DNA of 64,000 nucleotides from Amphibalanus amphitrite (Eukaryota > Arthropoda > Thecostraca > Balanomorpha > Balanidae): assembly GCF_019059575.1 (NCBI RefSeq), contig NW_024881567.1, positions 1,176,309-1,240,308 of the forward strand. The letters run 5' to 3'. This document shows, piece after piece, positions 55,698 through 64,000 of the stretch (the stretch's first letter is position 1; each line of letters starts with the position of its first letter). The position numbers were made by a program, and so were the translations under genes. A model generated the notes under the pieces. The model was not told the origin of the DNA and ran no database searches. It saw only the letters and a list, made by a program, of their open reading frames with translations.

Positions 55698-56814
55698 AGA
55701 AAAATGAACTACTGGCTGGTAGAATCATGTTGTTCTGGTATAATGACCCCTGGAGTCTAGCCTAAAGGTTGCCAGTGCAGCTACACTCTAAGACAGCCCC
55801 GTAGTGATCTCAGCATTGTATATGACGTTTAAGTAAGCAAATAATATTGATTTGTTTGAAAAAAACAATGTCATTTAAATATTTAAAAGTACTTATTTGT
55901 AATGGTTCAAGGGAAACATTTTTGTGAGTAATTGTCTCGATTTTGACCATTAAAACGGGTGTTGTATTTTTTGACGTCATCAAATAGCTCCAAAAAAGAA
56001 ATGTAATGTTTTCATTCCGTTCAAGGCCGCTGAAGAAACGCGGGATCTTGCGTGGGACATTGTACGTTGTTTGCCGCGCAGAGTTGTGCCGTGGTTGTGC
56101 CTTTTTTCATCCGTTTCTTACTTATGTCATATGTGTGCATGAAGCTTTGATTTTGTTTTTGGTTATTGTGTGGCCGGTCAGTCAAACGCCCCTGTAGAAA
56201 CCGGATGCTGCGTTTGATCGAGATGGAGTCAGACGATGATTGCAGAAAGCTAATAGTATTGAAAAGAGGGCCGGTTGCGTGGCATGTCTGTTCAGAGTTG
56301 ACATTTTGCTTTACTCCAGTTTATGACCTGAGAGCCTGGCTGGAAGTGACGGATCCAAACTTTTCACGTTAAAATGGCTGAGGGTGCAATAATCTCTAGT
56401 CTCTACATAGCGGGCTGGTATAGGAGCGTCTTGCTATGCTGCACCATAGCTGGCTAGTGATTCTCTTTTGGCTAGAAATGGCATTAATCATTATCTCCAC
56501 TGGCGAAAATGGCACTTGACATCACCGAATGCACCGTTCATGTTGTTAGGATACATAAAATCAGGAAGATTACGCGAATTAGGTAGGCAAACGTGGAATA
56601 AAATAGGTGCTGGATGTTTTGGTTTTGGTGCTGAATCAGCAAACAGCAAATACGGAGTTCAACTAGACGATCTGGCAACTTTAGGCTGTGTGGAAGCAAT
56701 TAGGTGCCAGATTCAGATATTAGGGTCGAATAAGCATTTTGGGGCTGATCAGCAATTAGGTGCCAGAAACAGTTTTTTAGGGACCAGAAACAAATATTCC
56801 CCTATGTTTACTTG
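55698..56814. other. no gene recognised
   Basis: AT-rich. Contains copies of a TTTCTGGCACCTA / TAGGTGCCAGAAA motif (also 53,670-53,830 on the other strand and 56,704-56,775), suggesting a diverged local repeat that brackets the inner hAT. No domain recognised in the short frames. Confidence 0.3.
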
Positions 56815-58700
56815 TGGGGCGGCAGCCGCACCTACATCTGAAGAGCATGCAGCCTGTACCTACACTTAAGGGGCGGCACGTGTACTTGTGGGGGCGGCAA
56901 CTACACATAAGGGGGCGGTACTTACACTCTAGGGACGGAACCTTCATTTGAGGGGGCGGCATCCACACTTTAGGATACTTAAAGAGGCGGCACCTACATT
57001 TGCTGGGGTCGTCAACTACACCTGAGGGGGCAGCACCTATGTACATTCGAGGGGGCGGCACCTACATTCGAGCGGGTGATAGCTACCTTTTAGGGGGCGG
57101 CATTTACATTTGAGGTGACAGCATTTACACTTTAGGGGGCGGCACCTGCATTTTAGGGGCGGCACTCACACTTGACAGGGCGGCACATACATTTTATAGG
57201 CGGCACCCACACATGAGGGGGCGGCACCTATCTACATTTGAAGGGAAGGCACATACACTTAAGAGGGCGGCACCTGCATTTTAACCCGCGCCCTGGTGGG
57301 GTCTGTTTATAACGCGACCTGGTGGGGGGGGGGGGCTATTTTTTGCCCCCCCCCTCGTATCTCCGAAACTACTGGACGGATCCGCAAAATTCAAACGGCG
57401 TTCGAAAGGCCTGTCAGATTTGTCGAAGGAAACCAAATTTCATTGACCTCGGGGTCACCGATGACGTCACAGGTCAGGTCAAAGATGAAATGTTTCACCG
57501 TTCACGGGTCTTCTAGGGAATGCAATATAACACCGAGGAAAACGCATTTTGTCGAGAATCAGCGGTAGGGCGTCAGTTGCCTAGTAGATATGTTGCTACT
57601 AGAGGTCACTGGCAATACCAGGTCAGGTCACAGGTCAGGTCACCAAGGGTCACAGGTCAGGTCACATGAGCCCAAGTTTACTAAGGTTGTGTGATACATG
57701 TTTTATGGCCAATTTTCATTTCCAACTCAATGCTGTTGGTTATACGACTATCAGGTACGGCTTAGGTCACTTTCTGGTGAAGTTCAGGTCAAGGTCAGGT
57801 CAAGGTCAGGCCAAAAAAGGTCAAATTTTAAAGTTGATAGTTTTGCATAAAATGGGTATTGATTCGATGCAGCTCGTCACGGGGAGTCTAATGGTGGTCT
57901 TTGTTTTGCGCTACGGGGTCTAGAATTGCTAAAAATTGAGTTTGAAAATTTGACGTCATCAATTTTGAACAGTTTTTTCGCTATAACTTCGCCAAAAAAA
58001 GAGGTATCAATCTCAAATTTGGTATGTGGATGGAAGGCGGTAAGGACTATCACATATATTCCGGTTTTTGCGAAATTCAAAAAACTTTTTGGATTTTTCG
58101 ATTATTATATCCAAAAAATCTATTTTTTGATTTTTGGGGGTCCAAATCCAAAAATTTCAAAAATCCGAGATAGCAGTTTTGTAGCCCTGTCCAATCTACA
58201 GCTTTTATGTCTTTATCATTTTTCTGTATTTGCAAAGCTATAGGCCTGACAGCTCTTCCCGCGAAACCCTTTTTGGGTCGAAAACGGCAGAACATGACGT
58301 CACTCTGACGTCATTTCCGGCCAACCTATCATAGCCTTTGGAAAAATTTTTGGTCACAATGTGTAAAATTGATGTCCGGGAGGGTACTGAAAGTTTGGTG
58401 ACGATCGGCGCAGTGGTTCTGGAGATATATCGAAAAGTCTAGAGGGGGGGGGGGGCAAAAAATAGCCCCCCCCCCCACCAGGTCGCGGGTTAAGGGGTGG
58501 CACCTACCTTAAGGGGCGGCAACTACATTGAGGGGGCGGCAACTACACCTCAGGGGGCGGCACCTACATTCGAGGGGCGGCACCTACACTTAAAGGGGCG
58601 GTTCCTACACTTAAAGGGGCGGCACCTACACTTAAAGGGGCGGCACCTACACTTAAAGGGGCGGCACCTACATTTGAGGAGACGGCACCTACACTTGAGA
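56815..58700. repeat. minisatellite, monomer about GGGGCGGCACCTACACTT, split by a TTAA element
   Basis: Array at 56,815-57,280 and 58,494-58,700, with element P between. The most regular units are at 58,570-58,690 (18-20 bp, nearly identical), suggesting recent expansion. Confidence 0.88.
57285..58489. mobile_element. TTAA-flanked element P inside minisatellite
   Basis: TTAA at 57,281-57,284 and 58,490-58,493. Left CCCGCGCCCTGGTGGGG, right inverted CCCGCGACCTGGTGGGG. Cap GGCTATTTTTTGCC on the left and GGCAAAAAATAGCC on the right. AGGTCA clusters at 57,470, 57,618-57,663 and 57,785-57,812. 1,205 bp, non-coding. Confidence 0.88.
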
Positions 58701-58783
58701 GTTGAGGGGTGACCCTTATTACATTATGGGTGGAGCTCTTGAAGATGGTGCGAAGTCAACAGGCGGCATTGAGTTTTGGTGTG

Positions 58784-58999
58784 GTACACTCGGGGGCAGA
58801 TTGATGTTCCACCACTTCCTACCCATCGGGCTCTCATGGCTCAGCACTGGCTGCTGCCAGTGGCAGCACTGGCAGCACTGGCACTGGCAGGCAGTGCTGA
58901 GCAGTGCTGAGGGCAGGCAACACTGACAGCAGCCAGTGCTGAGCCATGGGAGCCCGATGGGTAGGGATTGGTGGAACATCAATCTGCCCCCGAGTGTAC
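58784..58999. repeat. 73-bp-arm inverted repeat
   Basis: Arms 58,784-58,856 and 58,927-58,999, only a few mismatches. They run from GTACACTCGGGGGCAGATTG to CAGCACTGGCTGCTG. The 70-bp loop is made of short GGCAGCACT/CAGTGCTGAG repeats. No target duplication seen. Confidence 0.85.
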
Positions 59000-59708
59000 A
59001 TGGTTATGGGGCGGCACACTTTGAGTCGCCCGCCGGTTTACTTCAATTTTGAAGTTGGGGTTGCACATTGCACAAATTGATGTTGGGGTTGCACAATTCA
59101 AAGTTGGGGTTGCACGTGCAACCCCAACTTGATATAAAAATCCAACCCTGAATCCGGAGCCATTCGACTCAAAAATATAAAGTGACTGCGCTAGAGAGCA
59201 ATTTCGATGGTCTTTACCAGATCGCCAAGGTCTTTACCCGATATGACCAGAGGCAGTGGCGCAGAGGATTTCGTTTCGGGGGGGGTCATCGCTTCCAAAG
59301 CGGGCCCCCTAGTGTGCGGGCCCCCACCCATTTTTCAGAATCTCTCCATATTTCATACGCATTCTGGGGCGGGCCCCCTTTACCTGCACGATAACCCTGA
59401 GCGAGTTTGAATCAGAAACTTTGCATAGAACAGTAGCTCGGTAATCACCCGGTCTTCACTTTTACGCAAATTGACTACGACAGAAATATGTTACTATGAC
59501 GTATGACTTCGTATCTTTCGAGTCCGATATGAGCCCCAATTCCGCAATATGCATAGCATATTATATGCAATCGGAACTGTTGCCTGCTTCTGTCGCACAA
59601 GATTTAAAAGTAGTCCCATGTGCCTGTCCTAAGTCATCTATTGGCTGCTGTAGTAGATTGTGCTTTTATTCTTCTTCATTACGTGAATTCGCTCGTAAGA
59701 AGTTTTAA

Positions 59709-59811
59709 CCCTCGCCGGCACAGGGGGGAGGGGTTGATGCAACCTCCTAAGGTTTTTTTTCGCGAAGAACTCGCGTAAAAAAGCGGCTGATCGCGACGTA
59801 ACTTCCATAGT
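59709..59811 (+). mobile_element. TTAA-type element Q, 5' terminal fragment
   Basis: TTAA (59,705-59,708), then CCCTCGCCGGCACAGGGG, cap TTGATGCAA, then AAGCGGCTGATCGCGACG. Breaks directly into Helitron sequence. Confidence 0.65.
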
Positions 59812-60758
59812 GCGCTGAAATTCGCGCAACTTATAGAACAAGGATGGGTAACGTGCCTGTGAAGAGTCACAGCTCGATCGGGCCGGTGGTGAGCACATGG
59901 CGCGTGCTCAAAAAGTGCAAATTCGCGTCATAGACTTTACATGCATAAATCGGCTTGCAAAAATGGGCGACAATGGCTCAACTTGCCCGACACGGGTCCG
60001 GTCCCCGTGCAGTATCTCGGTAACCGTGGGTCCGATCGGCACGAGGAACACAGTATCGTGCATGAGAATCGAACGGGCTATCGAATGGTGTGCGGTGCAG
60101 GGATGGCACGCGCCACGTGCACCCGTGAGGGCACTTATGCTTGAAAAATTGACGTTTTGGACGGATTTTGGACTTAATGCTATTTTTGGGTGACTGTCAG
60201 ACGGAGCGGGTTCAAACAACGCTTGTTGGCAAGAGAAATGTACCTACCGCCTCTCATGGGAAAATTGTGAAAAGCTAATTGATCAAAAACAAGGTGGAAC
60301 AAATTGCTGGAGAAAATAGCATTTGCTTATGACTTACTTAATTACAGGGGTTTTGCTACATAACCTGGTATGTTTGACAATTGAAATGGGCATAGATTGG
60401 AAGAGCATTCAATTGTGACCAAGGTCCAATCATCGCTTTTGCATGACGAGCAACAATATTCTTAAGAATATAAATGTTTCAAACCTCTACATAGTAATTC
60501 ATCGATGGCTTTCACTCTTCAATAACCTACGCCAACCTATGTCATGAAATACACTTGGCATGTTCTATAGTAGAACGCATGGTTATTATCAGACACGAGC
60601 ACCTCGATGCGATGGATATTTTTTCCCAAAACCAAAATGCTTAGCCGTCAAAAGGCAATCGACCGTAATGGATCAAACCCACAGACACAAGACCAACCAA
60701 ACGCCCACCGATCGAAAATACCCCTTATTCGCGTTGCGAAGCAAGCGGGTCACCCTAG
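59812..60758 (+). mobile_element. Helitron copy 3, 5'-truncated
   Basis: Matches the Helitron pair at 25,678-27,809 from GCGCTGAAATTCGCGCAAC to the terminal CACCCTAG. The 3' hairpin is mutated (GCGTTGCGAAGCAAGCGGG). CTAG is followed by C, where the minisatellite begins. Confidence 0.75.
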
Positions 60759-60764
60759 CGGGCC

Positions 60765-61530
60765 CCATTCACCGGGGGCTCGGGCCCTATCCACATGGGG
60801 GACCAAGCCCTATCCATACGGGGGCCCGGGCCACGTTCACCTGGGCTCCGGGCCTCGTCCACCCGGGGCTCCGGGGCCCGCCCACCAGGGGGCCCGGGCC
60901 CCATCCAGCCGGGGGCCCGGGCCCCGTCCACCCGGGGCCTGGGGTCCGTACTCCCGGGGGCCCGGACCCATCCATCGGGGGGCCCTGGCACATCTACCCG
61001 GGGGGGCGTGCCCCATCCACCTAAGGGGCCCGGGCCCGTTCTCCCGGGGCCCGGGCCCCATCCACCCGGGGGCCTGTGCCCTATCCACCCAGGGGCCCGT
61101 GCCCTATCCACCCAGGGGCCCGGGCCCGTTCTCCCGGGGCCGGGCCCCATCCAACCGGGGGTCCGGCCCCGTCCACCCGGGGCTCAGGGCCGTTCTCCCG
61201 GGGGCCCGGGCCCCATCCAGCCGGGGGCCCGGGCCCCTCCACCCAGGGGCCCGGGCCCGCTCTCCCGGAGCCTCGGGCCCCATCCACCCGAGGGGCCTGG
61301 ACCCTTTCTCGCGGGACCCGGGGGTCGGGCCCCGTCCCCGGGGCCCGTTCTCCCGGTGGCTCGGATCCATCCACCGGGGCCCCATCCGCCGGGGGGCCCG
61401 GGCCCTATCCACCCGGGGGCCCGGACCCATCTACAGGGGGCCCGGGTCCCATCCACCCAGGGGCCGGGCCCGTTCTCCTGGGGGCCCGGGCCCTGTCCAC
61501 CTGGGGCCCCAGGCCGACCCTCACCCGAGG
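60765..61530. repeat. minisatellite, monomer about GGGCCCGGGCCCCATCCACC
   Basis: About 0.77 kb of 20-30-bp units with nested palindromes GGGCCC, CCCGGG and GGGCCCGGGCCC. Starts immediately after the Helitron terminus. Open frames in all six directions (up to 416 codons) reflect lack of A/T, not coding. Confidence 0.9.
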
Positions 61531-61577
61531 TGTCGCAGTGGGCATTTCTCGAAGCGGGCTCGTCCGATTAGATTAGG

Positions 61578-61578
<1 letters not shown>

Positions 61579-61642
<64 letters not shown>

Positions 61643-61677
61643 TCTCTCTCTCCTCTCTCTCCTCTTCTCTCTCTCCC

Positions 61678-61766
<89 letters not shown>

Positions 61767-61772
61767 TCTCTC
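61579..61772. repeat. (TC)n microsatellite
   Basis: About 195 bp of TC with a few CC, CTTC and GCTC interruptions. Next to the right end of the hAT. Confidence 0.95.
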
Positions 61773-61850
61773 GAGCGGGCCCCTGACAGAAATTTCGGGG
61801 GGGTCAGCTGACCCTTTGACCCCCACCCTGGCTGCGCCACTGACCAGAGG

Positions 61851-62566
61851 TGTATGACGTCAGCAAGAAAAAGCCTAGATTTCAAGTTAACGGGAACGGA
61901 TTCGCCTAACAGGACTGGTCTTTTTTAAAAAATTGCGTTCAAGATTGTCCGCAAGCAGAATGTTGAGACAACACGGGCAGATGGAGCGCGAATCGTCGTA
62001 AAGCTTTTCAGAATGCTTGCTTCTGATTGGGTAGTATTCTTTGAGGTTTAAAGCTGGAGAACTCAATAACGCTCTCCTCATACATTTTGCGCGTTTTTGT
62101 TTGCTGGTTGTCAAGGCAAACAAAACAAAAACCAAGATACATACGGCCTTGCAAGATACCAATAAGAAACCCAAAACCCTTTTGCGCGTTTGTGTTTTAT
62201 TTTTTCCAGTAGCTTGCTGTCAAGCAAAGCCGTTCAACCGAAGCCGTTGTGATGAAGCAAAGCTGTTTTCTAGTGAAACTGTAAGTTACCAGTGAGTATT
62301 CGCAATGTTGTGATTTAAAAAAAAGTAAATGACTGAAAGGGATCCAAATTATTTCTGAAATAAAGCAACAGTTCAGGTCTAGGTCATTTTGGCAGGCAGG
62401 GCAGGCAGGCAGGCAGCCAAAATTTCTGAAATAAAGCACCAGTTCAGGTCTAGGTCATTTTGGCAGGCAGGCACGGCACGGCATGGTGGTACGGCACGGC
62501 ACACCAAATGGTTCAAATTCAACAGGTGTATGGTAGTTTGATCTATCATTGGCTTTGAAAATGAAA
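61851..62566. other. no gene recognised; short direct duplication
   Basis: A 55-60-bp direct repeat (TTTCTGAAATAAAGCANCAG, then TTCAGGTCTAGGTCATTTTG) at about 62,350-62,395 and 62,425-62,465, separated by (GGCA)n and followed by (CGGCA)n. Two AATAAA-like signals lie in the copies. Confidence 0.45.
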
Positions 62567-62615
62567 ATTATCATTGCCACAGTATTATTATATGCATCTG
62601 TTGGATTTTTCACAG
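62567..62615 (+). other. possible signal-peptide first exon
   Basis: ATG-initiated peptide MKIIIATVLLYASVGFF has a lysine followed by a hydrophobic core, as in secretory signals, and ends at a good donor context CACAG/GTGAT. The following GC-rich sequence (tandem GTCACTG...CGTCTGCCGG-type units, 62,690-62,760) looks intronic or repetitive. No downstream exon identified. The hydrophobic run may be chance. Confidence 0.22.
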
Positions 62616-62806
62616 GTGATTCTCACGTCTGGACCCGCGATGACTTGGAACGTGGACGTCGGACAGGCCGCCGCGCGTCCGTCGGGCGGTGGTCACCTGT
62701 CTGCCGGGGGTCACTGCGCGCCGGTCTGCCGGAGGTCACTGTACGCCTGTCTGCCGCGATTCCTGCTGGCTTTTGGTTTGGTCTACATTCGGTGGAGAGT
62801 AGTTAA

Positions 62807-63390
62807 TTTTAGTAAATTCTAGTAAATCCTAGAATTCAAAATTGGAAGAAACTGGATAGTTGACGTCTGCTGAATATATCTATCGTTCTGCCAATTGGTA
62901 GCAAAATAATCTTGCTGCAACTGCTTACCTCAGCAGCTGTTGTGTTTCAGTGTTTATCCTGATGTACAGAAAGAATGTGTGCAAATGTTTGAACCGCGTG
63001 GACCGAGCAAAGTGATCTGGCCTAGGTTAGGATTGCCAGTGATTTGGGAATATAACCTTGTGTGAAAATAATATAAATGATGGTGCTTCAGAAGTGTTAT
63101 GGAGGAGCGTCCCTGAAGGTGTCAGTCATTGCCAGTGACCAAAACCAAGACTATATACACCGCAAAAACACTCAGTATTATCACAAAAAAATATATTTAA
63201 AAACACGCAAAGGTTGGTTACACACCAGTTCTTCAGGCAACACCACTCAAACACAGACTGCTGATGCCAACACCATTTGTCAATCGACTCAATGTCAGCC
63301 ATCAGACTCCTACATCACATCAGGTGTTCAACGACAAGGTTTGTGCCAATTTTAGGTACAAGTTGTGCTTCCATACACTTGATAAAATAA
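62807..63390. other. no gene recognised
   Basis: An open frame at 63,077-63,355 (92 codons, Ser/Thr/Gln-rich, no domain) lacks coding bias. Otherwise featureless. Confidence 0.25.
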
Positions 63391-64000
63391 CCCGCGCCCA
63401 GTGGCGGTCTCAGCCAACTTCGCCTAGGGGGGGGGGGGGGGGCATATTACCACCACCTCTACTCAAAAACTAAGAGGGCTAGAAAGACGCGGTAAAAAGC
63501 AGTCGATAGCTCTCAATGCGTACGTTTGAAAGTATTAAGGTCATTTTTCATCTTGGAGCAATATTGGGGTCACTGGAGGTCATCAAAGTCAAATTTGCCA
63601 AATGTCATTATCTTCTTCAAAAACATGCTTATATCTCAGGAACTTGATAGCTAGAAAAGCGCATTGAAAAGCAATCGATAGCTTTTGAACTCTTCTTCGA
63701 TAAGGTCATTATCAAAATTGACCTCAGGTCAACGGTTTAGCCTCCAGAGAGGCAAAAAACTCCAAAATAGCGTGTTTTTTCGCAAAGTGTTTTTTCGACA
63801 ATAACTTTGACTAGAAAAAGCCACGACGTTTCTATTGCCAGAATCGTGTTCCTCTCGACGAGACGCGTCGAATGAACTATAATTTGACTTGAAAGGTCAA
63901 CTTGAAAATTTGACCTCAGGTCAAGGTCCTGACCTGACCGGAAAAGGTCAAGTTGCATATCATTCGATGCGTCTCACAAGACAAACACAATGAAGCCAGC
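63391..64000. mobile_element. TTAA-type element R (relative of C), cut by window end
   Basis: Starts CCCGCGCC after ATAA, then a hAT-terminus-like CAGTGGCGGTCTCAGCC and a G-tract. The interior matches element C in reverse (GACCTCAGGTCAACGGTTTA; ATTCGATGCGTCTC near the edge). The 3' end lies outside the window. Confidence 0.65.

Larger units (their letters stand above)
48164..59150. mobile_element. 11-kb hAT-bounded element with AATCCGGA target duplication
   Basis: Left CAGGGGTGGATTTTT, right inverted CAGGGTTGGATTTTT; perfect 8-bp duplication AATCCGGA (48,156-48,163; 59,151-59,158). Subterminal TTGGGGTTGCACA occurs once at the left and three times at the right. No transposase. The bulk is several minisatellites plus TTAA elements and a complete hAT (53,853-55,689). 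Confidence 0.82.
59254..61842. mobile_element. hAT element with ACCAGAGG target duplication
   Basis: Left CAGTGGCGCAGAGGATTTCG, right inverted CAGTGGCGCAGCCAGGGTGG; perfect 8-bp duplication ACCAGAGG (59,246-59,253; 61,843-61,850). Holds a TTAA-type 5' end, a truncated Helitron, a GGGCCCGGGCCC minisatellite and a (TC)n tract. No transposase. Confidence 0.87.

Noticed and set aside
60607-61857. 416-codon open frame on the plus strand
   Set aside because: It is the GGGCCCGGGCCC minisatellite plus the (TC)n tract read through; similar long frames exist on the other strand and other phases, and the translation is Pro/Gly/Arg low complexity.

Overview
This is a eukaryotic, probably invertebrate animal, window dominated by transposable elements. 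The evidence is spliced-gene architecture with an acceptor site, non-LTR (L1/Tx1-like and CR1/Jockey-like), Penelope-like, Helitron, hAT, Tc1/mariner and TTAA-type elements, a tRNA-derived SINE, long (GA)n/(TC)n runs and no operon-like gene packing. The species cannot be named from sequence alone. The only convincing host-gene piece is a 3'-terminal coding exon at 7,114-7,381 (+), product unrecognised. Weaker exon candidates lie at 47-205 and 62,567-62,615.

Region by region. 1-6,330: repeat-rich non-coding DNA with a tRNA-like sequence, a CACGTG-rich dispersed repeat and a degenerate minisatellite. 7,114-7,593: terminal exon followed by a 37-bp-arm hairpin. 8,433-16,412: a DNA element that collapses to about 0.9 kb once its guests are removed (TTAA elements containing each other and a hAT with an 8-bp target duplication). 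16,889-19,155: a Tc1/mariner/IS630-like element with about 150-bp inverted repeats and a DDD transposase. 20,134-43,670: an L1/Tx1-like LINE on the minus strand, cut into seven collinear segments by insertions whose target duplications can still be read: two TTAA elements, a ribozyme-bearing foldback, a 10.8-kb Penelope/Helitron composite, a pair of TTAA MITEs sharing a TTAA, a hAT and a CR1-like LINE. 44,225-61,842: three hAT elements (44,225-47,359; 48,164-59,150, which contains 53,853-55,689; 59,254-61,842) whose interiors are GC-rich minisatellites with a different monomer in each. 61,851-64,000: low-complexity DNA, a possible signal-peptide exon, and a TTAA-type element cut by the window edge.

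Recurring themes. (i) TTAA elements begin CCC and carry, at both ends, a G-tract/C-tract hairpin whose cap is the same within an element and differs between families; their interiors are full of AGGTCA half-sites. (ii) Penelope-associated hammerhead ribozyme motifs occur four times, two of them in the arms of a perfect 147-bp inverted repeat. (iii) Nesting is deep enough to order the insertions. No host pathway can be reconstructed. Coordinates of repeat-array edges are approximate; those of elements with target duplications were read base by base.
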